Below are positions 1-7,737 of a stretch of 39,303 nucleotides of DNA, piece after piece; the first letter of the stretch is position 1, and each line of letters opens with the position of its first letter. A model generated the notes under the pieces. It ran no database searches, had not been told where the DNA came from, and saw only the letters and a list, made by a program, of their open reading frames with translations. Position numbers and translations under genes: made by a program. Origin of the DNA: Cecembia lonarensis LW9 (GTDB lineage: Bacteria > Bacteroidota > Bacteroidia > Cytophagales > Cyclobacteriaceae); contig NZ_AMGM01000036.1 in the NCBI RefSeq assembly GCF_000298295.1, positions 1 through 39,303 of the forward strand. The letters run 5' to 3'.

Positions 1-15
1 ACACGTCCCTTTTTT

Positions 16-2121
16 TTAGTTTATTTTTCCGTATAAGGCATCCATTTTTTGTTTCAGATCCAAAATGGCTGTACTGTAACGCTCGTCCCATTCTGTCAGT
101 CTATCTGTGGACTTGATTTCTATTTCATATTGAATTCCGGGAAGTACCCAAGAGGCATACCCGCTAAAAGGATCATTGGAGGCATAAAGTGATCTGTACC
201 AATTGCCAAAATACATGCCTTTAGGATCAATAAAGCTTTTTTCAAAGGCCAAAAGGTCTTTATTGAGGTCTCTGGCTTTTCTTGTATCAGGCGAGCTTTT
301 TTCCAACATGCCGGAAATAGCTGCCTCCAAACGATCCGCACTTTGTTGTAACGAGGCAATGGCATTTCTTGATTTTTCAAATCCGGTGAAGTCTTTGTGA
401 AAACCCTTTACCTGTCGCTCTGCATTATCAAAATGTATCGTCAGATCTTTGGCATATCGTGTAAGCTGATAAGGAATCAGGTCTGCATTGGCAAGTCTTA
501 GTGCAATGATCCCAACCAATTGTTCAACCGTTCCGCCCATTTTAAAGCTTGGGTCGGCAAACTTCTCATAGAAGTACATGTCGTCATAATTGGTATGATA
601 TAAGGATGGACCTCCGGCACCGCCGTTGATGGAAGGCACACCCACATGCATGTAGAAGGCGATGTGATCCGATCCTCCACCCAAATTTCCAATAGAGGGT
701 TCTTCTCTGCTACCTGCCCAGATTTCGTATACCGTCTTGGAAGAATCAGGATACATGACTTCTTTGGCCGCATCCATGATTATTTTTTTCAAAGTGGGAG
801 ATGCGGATGCGCCAAAATTTCTTCCTCCAACTGCTGCATCCAAATTGATATAAGCTACAGCTTTGGCGTTGAGTTCATCCCGCAGTTGTTCTACCCATTC
901 TGTGGAACCGATGACCCCGTGTTCTTCCGCATCCCAATGGGCAATCATGATGGATCTGCCAGGTTTGATGCCTTCTTGGGCAAGTTTGCCTAAAGTCTCG
1001 GTCATACTCAGTAGCATGGCGGTACCTGAGTTTGGATCTGTTGACCCAAATGACCAAGCATCAAAATGGCACCCCAATATTACCCATTCGTCTGGGTGGG
1101 TGGCCCCCTTCAGCGTTCCCACGACATTGTTTGCCCTGACAAAACCCTGTTCCTGTTCAACTTTAAGTCTTACCAATAAATCTTTGCCTCCTTCCAATCT
1201 ATAAGTGAAAGGTAAGCCTCCTTGCCAGCCTGTTGGAACAGGTTTGCCGTTCATTCTGCTTAAAATTTCCTGAGCGGAACCATAGGAGATGGGGGTAACA
1301 GGAATGCTGTGTAAACCCTTAACCTCTTTAGGATCCAATCGCTTTACTTTGGTTTTTCCATCTAAGGGTAATGCAGGTTCAAATGGTGTTAGGGCATCTC
1401 CCGTCCAGTCTACGGTCAGCAGGGAACCCCTTTGGATTGAATTGTCATTGAATAAAAATCCTTCTGGGTAAACTGGTCCTCTGACATAACCTGCATCTGC
1501 AGGATCAGTAAAAATGATGAGACCTGCTGCTCCATATTGCTCGGCAAATTTGGCTTTGTAACCCCTGAAATTACCTCCATAACGGGCCAAAACTATTTTT
1601 CCACTGATATCAATTCCCAGTTCTTCCAGTTTTTCAAAGTCTGCTTTGGTGCCATAATTGGCATAAACCACTTCGGCTGTGACATCACCACTTCCGGAGA
1701 AAGCATTCCAGCCTTTTTTTAATTCGGGGTGTCTGGAATATGGGTTGTCGTCCACAATGTATTCTTGCTGGTTTAGCGGTTTGCGGATAGGGTAAACCAA
1801 TTCAATCAATGACTCTCCCTGACCTTTGGTCAGATAAACATCATAGGGATACACTTGAACATCCCAGCCTGCCTTTTTCATGGCTTCCACCATGTAGTCT
1901 TTCACCTTTTCATTGGCTTCGCTTCCTGCAGTATGTGGGTGCTCAGTAATGGTGCTTAAATGTGTTTTGAACCTACTGAAATCTACCGATTCTTTAAATT
2001 TTTTCTCTATTTCCAATTGCTTACCTGCAGCAGTATTGGAAAAACCATCGATATGCTGAGCTTCAAGTTGAAATAAGAAAGAGATTCCAAAAGTTAATGT
2101 CAGTAAAAGATATTTCTTCAT
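16..2121 (-). CDS. M28 family metallopeptidase, PSMA/glutamate carboxypeptidase II-like
   Basis: Exported zinc aminopeptidase/carboxypeptidase-like enzyme of about 701 residues. I place the start at the ATG at 2121, which gives MKKYLLLTLTFGISFLFQLEAQ, a clear signal peptide ending in AQ. An upstream ATG at 2154 would add 11 residues and overlaps a TATATTTG -7 element (minus strand, 2152-2159). A protease-associated insert (about residues 150-260) is followed by the M28 catalytic domain. The metal ligands are visible in order: HFD, STDPNSG, DAEEHG, NLD and YHTNYDD. A C-terminal TFR-dimer-like helical region ends the protein. This is the full layout of the PSMA/transferrin-receptor-like branch, so an active periplasmic peptidase is likely; the substrate cannot be read from sequence. 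The stop TAA is at 16-18. Confidence 0.93.
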   Translation of the reverse strand: MKKYLLLTLTFGISFLFQLEAQHIDGFSNTAAGKQLEIEKKFKESVDFSRFKTHLSTITEHPHTAGSEANEKVKDYMVEAMKKAGWDVQVYPYDVYLTKGQGESLIELVYPIRKPLNQQEYIVDDNPYSRHPELKKGWNAFSGSGDVTAEVVYANYGTKADFEKLEELGIDISGKIVLARYGGNFRGYKAKFAEQYGAAGLIIFTDPADAGYVRGPVYPEGFLFNDNSIQRGSLLTVDWTGDALTPFEPALPLDGKTKVKRLDPKEVKGLHSIPVTPISYGSAQEILSRMNGKPVPTGWQGGLPFTYRLEGGKDLLVRLKVEQEQGFVRANNVVGTLKGATHPDEWVILGCHFDAWSFGSTDPNSGTAMLLSMTETLGKLAQEGIKPGRSIMIAHWDAEEHGVIGSTEWVEQLRDELNAKAVAYINLDAAVGGRNFGASASPTLKKIIMDAAKEVMYPDSSKTVYEIWAGSREEPSIGNLGGGSDHIAFYMHVGVPSINGGAGGPSLYHTNYDDMYFYEKFADPSFKMGGTVEQLVGIIALRLANADLIPYQLTRYAKDLTIHFDNAERQVKGFHKDFTGFEKSRNAIASLQQSADRLEAAISGMLEKSSPDTRKARDLNKDLLAFEKSFIDPKGMYFGNWYRSLYASNDPFSGYASWVLPGIQYEIEIKSTDRLTEWDERYSTAILDLKQKMDALYGKIN

Positions 2122-2151
2122 AGTTTTTATTTGTTGGATGTGGTATTGCCA

Positions 2152-2159
2152 CAAATATA
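2152..2159 (-). promoter_or_regulatory. -7 element TATATTTG upstream of the M28 peptidase
   Basis: On the minus strand this reads TATATTTG, a full match to the Bacteroidota -7 consensus TAnnTTTG. It lies about 30 bp before the chosen ATG at 2121. No convincing -33 TTTG is visible at the usual distance, so only the -7 element supports the call. Confidence 0.4.
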
Positions 2160-2500
2160 TTTAAAGTAGTGTTTTATGGTACATATAATTTTTTAATGGT
2201 TGATATTTGGTTTGTGCAGTAACGCTTCAAGAAAGCAAATGGCTAATTTGTAAATAATCATAACTGAGTAGACCAAATGTTTAAAGGAATACGGCCTGTT
2301 TTGTCTAGATTTTGATTAAAAATTGTATTATTATGTCAAAAATACACATGTCCTATGATGGTACTGAAGGTGAGATATTGAAAATAAAAATCAATTTGTT
2401 AAATATTTTTTCTTCAGTAGACGTATAGGTATTGTCATTCGATTTTCAGCTAGGGTTTTTTGCCTAAAGAACTAGCGTAGGATTTTATTGTTGCTTACTT
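2160..2500. other. Intergenic region between divergent peptidase and Nudix genes
   Basis: About 340 bp of AT-rich DNA between two divergent genes. I see no open reading frame of note, no RNA gene and no strong hairpin. It must hold the promoter of the Nudix-type regulator, but no clean TAnnTTTG was found on the plus strand. If that regulator controls itself or the peptidase, its operator should lie here. Confidence 0.4.
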
Positions 2501-3256
2501 ATGCTCAAAGAGAATAAAAAAGAATTGGAATCAGATGTTATTCAACTGGTGCCTCAGTTGACCTTGGACTGTGTGATTTTTGGTTTTCATGACAGTTCCT
2601 TAAAGGTTTTGCTTTTGAAATGGAAGGGTACGGAGTTTTACAGTTTGGCCGGAGGTACGGTGAGGCAGTCTGAGTCTCTTGATAAGGCAGCTGAAAGGGT
2701 TTTGATGGAAAGGACCGGCTTAGATAAAATTTTTCTAAGGCAGTTCCATACTTTTGGAAATGTGGAGCGCTATGACAGGGAGAAAATCAAGAAAATGTTG
2801 GCCCATTTGATTGACCCGGATTTATGGTATGAAAGGGCCATTTCTGTTGGCTACTATGCTTTGGTAGACTATATGAAGGTTTTTCCAAATCCGGATGCTT
2901 TGTCTGATGCCTGTGAGTGGTGGGACTTGAATGAGGTTCCAGCTTTATTGTTTGATCATGAGGAGATTTTGGAAAAAGCCTTACATGCTCTGCGATTGGA
3001 ATTGAGTTTTCAGCCTATTGGGCTCAATCTTTTGCCGGAGAAATTTACCATGCCGGATATGATGAGAATGTATGAGGCGATACTCAACAAAAAAATAGAT
3101 CCTAGGAATTTCCAGAAGAAGATTTTGAAGTCTGGAATAGTAATAAAGTTGAATGAGGTCAAAAGGGGTGTTGCCCACAAATCTCCCTTTCTCTATAAGT
3201 TTGACCCTGAAAAGTACGAGGAAGTACTAAGGGAAGGGGGCTTGTTTTTTATATAA
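2501..3256 (+). CDS. Nudix-domain winged-helix regulator, NrtR/AraR-like, with degenerate Nudix box
   Basis: Protein of 251 residues with an N-terminal Nudix domain (about 18-150) and a C-terminal winged-helix domain (about 165-240), the layout of NrtR-type regulators, which sense a sugar- or nucleotide-derived ligand and repress nearby genes. The Nudix box at residues 52-74 keeps G52, E58, R66, E70 and G73, but the RE pair is RV (V67) and the EE pair is ER (R71). Key catalytic glutamates are thus missing and hydrolysis is unlikely. This fits a ligand-binding regulator. No sugar-utilisation genes lie next to it in the window, so the target is unknown. It is followed at once by a bidirectional terminator shared with the tRNA operon. 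Confidence 0.88.
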   Translation: MLKENKKELESDVIQLVPQLTLDCVIFGFHDSSLKVLLLKWKGTEFYSLAGGTVRQSESLDKAAERVLMERTGLDKIFLRQFHTFGNVERYDREKIKKMLAHLIDPDLWYERAISVGYYALVDYMKVFPNPDALSDACEWWDLNEVPALLFDHEEILEKALHALRLELSFQPIGLNLLPEKFTMPDMMRMYEAILNKKIDPRNFQKKILKSGIVIKLNEVKRGVAHKSPFLYKFDPEKYEEVLREGGLFFI

Positions 3257-3257
3257 A

Positions 3258-3282
3258 AAAAGAGGTTATCATAACCTCTTTT
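3258..3282. terminator. Bidirectional intrinsic terminator
   Basis: A perfect 12-bp dyad centred on C3270 (AGAGGTTAT / ATAACCTCT, extended by A/T pairs). On the minus strand it is followed by a T-rich run, so it ends the tRNA-Pro/tRNA-Leu transcript. It also lies directly after the stop codon of the Nudix regulator on the plus strand. Confidence 0.85.
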
Positions 3283-3283
3283 G

Positions 3284-3365
3284 TGCGCACGAGAAGATTC
3301 GAACTTCCACACTCGAAGGCGCTGCCGCCTGAAGACAGTGCGTCTACCAATTTCGCCACGTGCGC
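3284..3365 (-). tRNA. tRNA-Leu (anticodon CAG)
   Basis: 82 nt on the minus strand. The acceptor stem GCGCACG/CGTGCGC pairs perfectly with discriminator A at 3284. The anticodon stem CTGTC/GGCAG closes the loop TTCAGGC, giving CAG. The T arm contains GTTCGAATC and a class II variable arm is present. CCA is not encoded. It is the second gene of a two-tRNA operon. Confidence 0.95.
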
Positions 3366-3387
3366 TGATTTCATTAATTAAATAAAG

Positions 3388-3461
3388 TCGGGGTGGCAGG
3401 ATTCGAACCTACGACCTCCACATCCCAAATGTGGCGCGATACCTGGCTACGCTACACCCCG
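3388..3461 (-). tRNA. tRNA-Pro (anticodon TGG)
   Basis: 74 nt on the minus strand. The acceptor stem CGGGGTG/CACCCCG is closed with discriminator A at 3388. The anticodon stem CCACA/TGTGG closes the loop TTTGGGA, giving TGG. The T loop TTCGAAT is present and CCA is not encoded. It is first in the operon, 22 nt before tRNA-Leu. Confidence 0.95.
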
Positions 3462-3493
3462 AGTAAAATACTTGATTTAAATTTTTGCCTCCG

Positions 3494-3525
3494 CAAAAGT
3501 AGACATAGTAGCAGTAAAGAACAAA
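3494..3525 (-). promoter_or_regulatory. Bacteroidota-type promoter of the tRNA-Pro/tRNA-Leu operon
   Basis: On the minus strand a -33 TTTG (3525-3522), a 20-bp spacer and a -7 TACTTTTG (3501-3494) match the Bacteroidota primary sigma consensus TTTG...TAnnTTTG. The predicted start is about 25-30 nt before tRNA-Pro. Confidence 0.75.
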
Positions 3526-3725
3526 CCCTTTATAGCAACTAATTCTAAATTTCTGCAGAAGTGCGACAAAGTATTAGTAATCAAGCATAATAATTTTTTC
3601 AAGCTGCCTTTATGCTGAATTATTTCAAAACAAAACCCTGTCTTTTAAAACTAAAATAACCTTACTCCGTAAGTCTAGAAGAACCCAAATATAATTTAAT
3701 TATGATCTTTAGCGTATTTGATATG

Positions 3726-4652
3726 ATGAAAACCATCATAAGTGTGAAATTTAGTATTTTATTTTTGTTTTGTTGTCTATCGTACAATCATTTAAGTGCC
3801 CAAACCGTACCTTCATTCGATTATCAAGAACGATATTATGTTTCTTTCAGTGGTGGATATGCCTTTGGTGTCAGCGCCGGAGATCAAGGGGGTAATTTCC
3901 TAGGGCAAGCCGTACCGGCAAATCTGATGAGTAATAATAGAGGTACCTTGGGGACAGGCATCCCCTTGAATTTACGGTTGGGATACTATTTGACCAACAA
4001 TATTTCCTTGGATCTTGGGGTACAGTATTTTTCGGGTGCCAGATCTCAGGTACAGACGGTAATGTTGCCCAATAACCTGAATATGATCCAGGCAGAAGCA
4101 TTTACAGAGCAGTTGCGCATCAATCCAAGCATCAGTTTCTATGTCCCTATTATTACAAATATGTTGGATGCCTATTCCAGGCTTGGTCTTATGGTTCCTG
4201 TAGCAGGAGCTGCATTTATTGATGCCAAAGGTTCTGCCATGGCTATTGATAATGCCCCTGCTTTGCCCGGAGTTAATTTTGAGCGTATGGAAAGGATATC
4301 AGGAAATTTCGGAATGGGATTCACAGGTGCCTTAGGTTTGGAATATGCGCTGAAGCCCAGACTTGGACTGTTTGCCGAAGTAGAAGCCATGCACCTAAAC
4401 ATCACCCGAAATCAAGGGGAGTTTACAAAATTTCGTTTTGTTGATGGTGATGGGAATGAAGTCCAGGATTTAAGATCCGTATTGCCGACAAGTCTGTTGG
4501 AAACCAATTATGTAGAGGCATTAGGGGAAAACTCCAATAACCTACTTTCCAATCCAACCGGATTCAACCCTGAAAGGCCTATGGATATGCCTACTTCAAC
4601 CAGTTTTTATCACCATTTATCCACCCAAGTGGGCTTGAAATTCAGATTCTGA
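3726..4652 (+). CDS. Outer-membrane beta-barrel protein
   Basis: About 308 residues from the ATG at 3726; in-frame ATGs at 3702 and 3723 are alternatives. The chosen start gives a classical signal peptide (MKTIISVKFSILFLFCC... ending LSAQ). The mature part alternates strands such as YYVSFSGGYAFGVSAG and LGLEYALKPRLGLFAEVEAM, and it ends in LSTQVGLKFRF with a terminal phenylalanine, the usual BAM signal. This fits an OmpA/OmpW-like barrel domain of the outer membrane. I see no further domain. Function is unknown. It is monocistronic, followed by a hairpin terminator. Confidence 0.82.
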   Translation: MKTIISVKFSILFLFCCLSYNHLSAQTVPSFDYQERYYVSFSGGYAFGVSAGDQGGNFLGQAVPANLMSNNRGTLGTGIPLNLRLGYYLTNNISLDLGVQYFSGARSQVQTVMLPNNLNMIQAEAFTEQLRINPSISFYVPIITNMLDAYSRLGLMVPVAGAAFIDAKGSAMAIDNAPALPGVNFERMERISGNFGMGFTGALGLEYALKPRLGLFAEVEAMHLNITRNQGEFTKFRFVDGDGNEVQDLRSVLPTSLLETNYVEALGENSNNLLSNPTGFNPERPMDMPTSTSFYHHLSTQVGLKFRF

Positions 4653-4679
4653 AAAATGTTACATTTTACGTAGTGATAT

Positions 4680-4713
4680 AAGGCCCATGGTATCCGCTTG
4701 CTTCATGGGCCTT
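4680..4713. terminator. Hairpin terminator between convergent genes
   Basis: AAGGCCCATG (4680-4689) and CATGGGCCTT (4704-4713) form a perfect 10-bp stem with a 14-nt loop. It lies between the convergent outer-membrane protein and VOC genes. The T tract is weak on both sides, so termination strength is uncertain. Confidence 0.6.
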
Positions 4714-4763
4714 GTATTTCAAAAAATCCCACGAATGACCTGATTAAGCATAAAAAAATTAAG

Positions 4764-5162
4764 TTAGTCGCTGAAAGTCACTTCGAGTCTATTATCATCA
4801 GGATCCAAGGTCTCAAATTCATAATACCCATCACCGGTTGTTCTTGGTCCCCTTAATATTTCAAAACCTGCCTTTTGTAATTCTTCTGCTTTTTTATCAA
4901 CCGCTAATTTAGATGGTACTGAAAAGGCCAGGTGAATGATGCCAAGGTGTTGTGCAAATTTTCTGTCGTTGAGGTTTTTTGGAATGTCGGGCCTTTGCAT
5001 CAGTTCTAACCTGGCACCATGGCCAAAAGATAGGAAGTAACCTTTGAATCCAGTACTTAGGTTGTGGTACAATTCATTGGACTGGCCTCCAAAAAAAGTT
5101 TCGTAGTAATCTCTTGATTTTTCCAAGTTCTCCGTCCAAATGGCCACATGTTCAATTTTCAT
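4764..5162 (-). CDS. VOC (glyoxalase/bleomycin-resistance fold) family protein
   Basis: 132 residues with the paired beta-alpha-beta-beta-beta modules of the vicinal oxygen chelate family. Putative metal ligands sit at the usual places: H5 (MKIEHVAIWTENL), E in RLELMQRPD, H in GIIHLAFSV, and E in NRLEVTFSD near the end. The family binds a divalent metal and acts on small electrophiles (glyoxalase I-like, epoxide hydrolysis, dioxygenation); the substrate cannot be assigned. It lies 11 bp downstream of a GNAT gene on the same strand, so the two are probably cotranscribed. Confidence 0.88.
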   Translation of the reverse strand: MKIEHVAIWTENLEKSRDYYETFFGGQSNELYHNLSTGFKGYFLSFGHGARLELMQRPDIPKNLNDRKFAQHLGIIHLAFSVPSKLAVDKKAEELQKAGFEILRGPRTTGDGYYEFETLDPDDNRLEVTFSD

Positions 5163-5173
5163 GGTTCAACAAT

Positions 5174-5617
5174 CTATAAAGTTTCAACCTCCAACTGTAG
5201 AATAGGGAACGGGTTGCCTAAATCGTCCAAGGGTTTTCTATTGACCACCTTGAAACCCATTTTCTTGTAAAAATTGACAGCTTGATGGTTTTGTTCATTA
5301 ACTTCCACTTTGGTGATTTTCTTGTGAATGATTGCAAATTGGGTCAAATGCTTACCAATACCCAGTCCCCTGAAATCAGGGTGGATAAATAACATTTCAA
5401 TTTTTTCGAGAGATAATCCTAAGAAACCCAATTTCAAGCCTTCGACACTTTGAAAAATATAAAGGTCCACCTGGGAAAAAACATCACTTTCTATAATGAT
5501 TTGTCGGATTTCCAGGATTTTTTCTTCTGTCAGGAAATCATGGGTAGCTCTGACTGAAGCTTCCCATATTTCAAGCAATTCTGGATAAGAGGAGGGTTCA
5601 TTGTTTTGGATAATCAT
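5174..5617 (-). CDS. GNAT family N-acetyltransferase (YjaB-like)
   Basis: 147 residues from the ATG at 5617. An ATG at 5656 would add 13 residues without family support, whereas MIIQNNEPSSYPELLEIWEASVRATHDFL is the usual N-terminus of this subgroup. The acetyl-CoA pyrophosphate loop is RGLGIG (motif A), and NHQAVNFYKKMGFK is the C-terminal motif B. The family transfers acetyl from acetyl-CoA to an amine; the acceptor is unknown. First gene of a two-gene unit with the VOC protein. Confidence 0.87.
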   Translation of the reverse strand: MIIQNNEPSSYPELLEIWEASVRATHDFLTEEKILEIRQIIIESDVFSQVDLYIFQSVEGLKLGFLGLSLEKIEMLFIHPDFRGLGIGKHLTQFAIIHKKITKVEVNEQNHQAVNFYKKMGFKVVNRKPLDDLGNPFPILQLEVETL

Positions 5618-5772
5618 GCGTATTGTTAAAATGTATGCTGGAAAAGATTTTTTCAAAATTTCAACGTCTCATACACTCAAGACGGTAATTCATTTCATTG
5701 AGTTGTTGTAATCATTTAATTAATCAGGAATCAATGTCATGGATTTTTTCCATTTGGTTCAATTAAAACCTT

Positions 5773-6330
5773 TTAAGCCTTATTCCAATTCCAGATGACT
5801 ATACTCCAATCCACTGGCAAGGAATCTGTGAAGCGATGGATTTCTTCGAAACCTACTCTTTGGTGTGCCCTGATGGATCTGGGGTTATTGGAGGCTATTT
5901 CTGTGATGGCAAAGTCAAATTTCTTCTCGAATGTGGATCTATAAAATTGGTACAACCGGTCAAAAATTCCCTGACCCCTAAAATATTTACTCACACAAAC
6001 CTGCCCTACAACCAGATAATTCCACAAGGATAACTGCTTGCTTTGATATGTCAAATGATCAAATTGTTCAAACATGGGGATCAATACAGGCACATCTTCT
6101 TTGGTCTGAGGCGTCATAGCCAAGGCATAGGCTACCACCCTTTCTCCCGATTTGGCAATCACATGGGGAGCAAAATCATTCATTTTTTTCAACACATCCA
6201 TATCATGCCTTACCGTTACAAATCCATCTTCCAATGATGAGATGGTTTGAAGGTGGTTTTCATCTTGAAGCTTTAGAATTCCATTGAGGTCATCAATAGT
6301 GCTTGCGGTTTGAAATGACAAAGATTCCAT
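5773..6330 (-). CDS. GNAT family acetyltransferase
   Basis: 185 residues. A GNAT fold is indicated by VGQVCVSKYFRGQGIFDRLY (acetyl-CoA loop RGQGIF) and by IASNNPRSIRAHQRVGFEEI, the usual motif B. The N-terminal third (about 1-60) is less typical. It lies about 50 bp downstream of the histidine kinase on the same strand and might be read through from it, but no link in function is seen. Substrate unknown. Confidence 0.82.
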   Translation of the reverse strand: MESLSFQTASTIDDLNGILKLQDENHLQTISSLEDGFVTVRHDMDVLKKMNDFAPHVIAKSGERVVAYALAMTPQTKEDVPVLIPMFEQFDHLTYQSKQLSLWNYLVVGQVCVSKYFRGQGIFDRLYQFYRSTFEKKFDFAITEIASNNPRSIRAHQRVGFEEIHRFTDSLPVDWSIVIWNWNKA

Positions 6331-6381
6331 TTGAATTAGGATTGATTGTTAGAGAAAAGGTAGGAAAATAATCGGTAAAAC

Positions 6382-7401
6382 TTATTTAAATACCAAAGTA
6401 AAAACAGTTTGCTCTCCCGGAATGGAGGATACTTCCAGATTGCCTTTATGGAGGTTCATGATTTGCCTGGAAATGGCCAATCCGATACCCGATCCGGATT
6501 TTTTGGTGGTATAAAAAGGTACAAATATTTTTTCCAAAGCCTCAGGAACAATACCTTCACCATGGTCAATTACCTGAATAAATGGCCTGGAATGGCTGTC
6601 CACCCCTGCTTTGAGCAGGATTGTACGATTGGTAGATTTTTCCATTGCCTCTTTACCATTTTTTATCAAATTGATAAGGATCATTTGGATCAGATCCTGA
6701 TCACCAATAATCTCTAAATCAGAAGGAGAAAGCTCGCAAATCAATTGTATGTCTGATTTGGAAAGGTCTTCTTTCAACAGCACCCTAATGTTTTCAAATA
6801 AAGGTTTGACTGGAAATACTTTCAGTTCAGGCTGGGGAATATTGGTATAATCCCTGTAGGCATTCACAAAATCCACTAAGCCATTGCTCCTTTTGAAGAT
6901 GGTTTCCAAGCCTTCAGAAAGGTCCATAAAGCTTTCCTTGTCCAATGCCAATTCCCCCCGCTCATTCTCTTTGACATCTTCTTCCAAAATAATACCCAGG
7001 GAGCTGGCCAAACTTGCAATGGGGGTCATGGAATTCATGATTTCATGCCTCAGTACTTTGGTCAGGTTTTGCCAGGCTTCTAATTCGTTCTTTTGTAATT
7101 CTGACTTGATGTTCTGGAATGACAGTAAGGTCCAGTTTTGGCCTTCCATTTTAAAGGAAGCCGACTGAACATTCAAATGAAGATCCGAATTGATCCTCAT
7201 GGAAAAAGACCCTCCCGGTTTAAGGTTCAATACCTCCCTGAGTAAATCTTTGGATAATTTCCCCAGGTCATGGATGTCCTTAAATTGGGGAATTTGAAGC
7301 AATTGCTTGGCGGCTCCATTGATTACACCGATTTTGCCTTCACTGTCAAAAGAAATAATTCCGGTATTGATGTGCTGGATCATGATCTGAAGAAAAAGCA
7401 T
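6382..7401 (-). CDS. Sensor histidine kinase, cytoplasmic PAS-HisKA-HATPase part (NtrY-like)
   Basis: 339 residues holding a PAS-like region (about 5-100: INTGIISFDSEGKIGVING), a HisKA box with H119 (VLRHEIMNSMTP), an N box (MILINLIKNGKEAM), G1 (DHGEGI) and F/G2 (FVPFYTTKKSGSGIGLA). All catalytic motifs are intact. It is in the same frame as the ORF just upstream, separated only by TAG at 7402-7404, with ATG at 7401 following directly. Homologues of this NtrY-like group are single proteins of about 450 residues, so this is the C-terminal three quarters of one kinase. It could be translated by reinitiation at TAGATG, or the gene may be broken. Partner of the NtrC-type regulator encoded upstream. 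Confidence 0.88.
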   Translation of the reverse strand: MLFLQIMIQHINTGIISFDSEGKIGVINGAAKQLLQIPQFKDIHDLGKLSKDLLREVLNLKPGGSFSMRINSDLHLNVQSASFKMEGQNWTLLSFQNIKSELQKNELEAWQNLTKVLRHEIMNSMTPIASLASSLGIILEEDVKENERGELALDKESFMDLSEGLETIFKRSNGLVDFVNAYRDYTNIPQPELKVFPVKPLFENIRVLLKEDLSKSDIQLICELSPSDLEIIGDQDLIQMILINLIKNGKEAMEKSTNRTILLKAGVDSHSRPFIQVIDHGEGIVPEALEKIFVPFYTTKKSGSGIGLAISRQIMNLHKGNLEVSSIPGEQTVFTLVFK

Positions 7402-7737
7402 CTACTCTTCTTTTTGGGCTCTGGTTTTTTTGAAGGCATCGATCACCTCATTGAAAGACATATTCATTTCTTTAAATGATGATCCCAAATTGCTGTCTTG
7501 AGTAAAAGAAGAAGAGAAATCCGAATACCGGATGGATTCCAAAAACCGGCTTATTTTTCTATTGGTGACAGTGACGTAAGAGATCAGATTAAAAGAAAGT
7601 AAAACCAATACCCAAAGGAATAAAACTCCTTGCAGGACGGATTCATGCTGTAAATATAAATAGGCACCAAAAATGGCAACAAGTGCAATAAGGATAACCC
7701 TTATTAATACCCCTAGGGCAAAAGATTTAAAGCCCAT
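7402..7737 (-). CDS. Membrane N-terminus of the same histidine kinase, ended by an in-frame amber codon
   Basis: 111 residues with two membrane segments (about 8-28 and 36-56) separated by a short loop, then a HAMP-like linker ending in AFKKTRAQKEE. Related kinases continue from this linker into the PAS region with residues such as Q in place of the stop, so a single C-to-T change (CAG to TAG at 7402-7404) is the simplest explanation. The start codon overlaps the end of the response regulator gene by 11 bp, a sign of translational coupling. Alone, this piece would be a membrane stub without kinase activity. Confidence 0.82.
   Translation of the reverse strand: MGFKSFALGVLIRVILIALVAIFGAYLYLQHESVLQGVLFLWVLVLLSFNLISYVTVTNRKISRFLESIRYSDFSSSFTQDSNLGSSFKEMNMSFNEVIDAFKKTRAQKEE

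Noticed and set aside
2122-2154. Longer start for the M28 peptidase.
   Set aside because: It would begin inside the TATATTTG -7 element and put 11 residues before the signal peptide.
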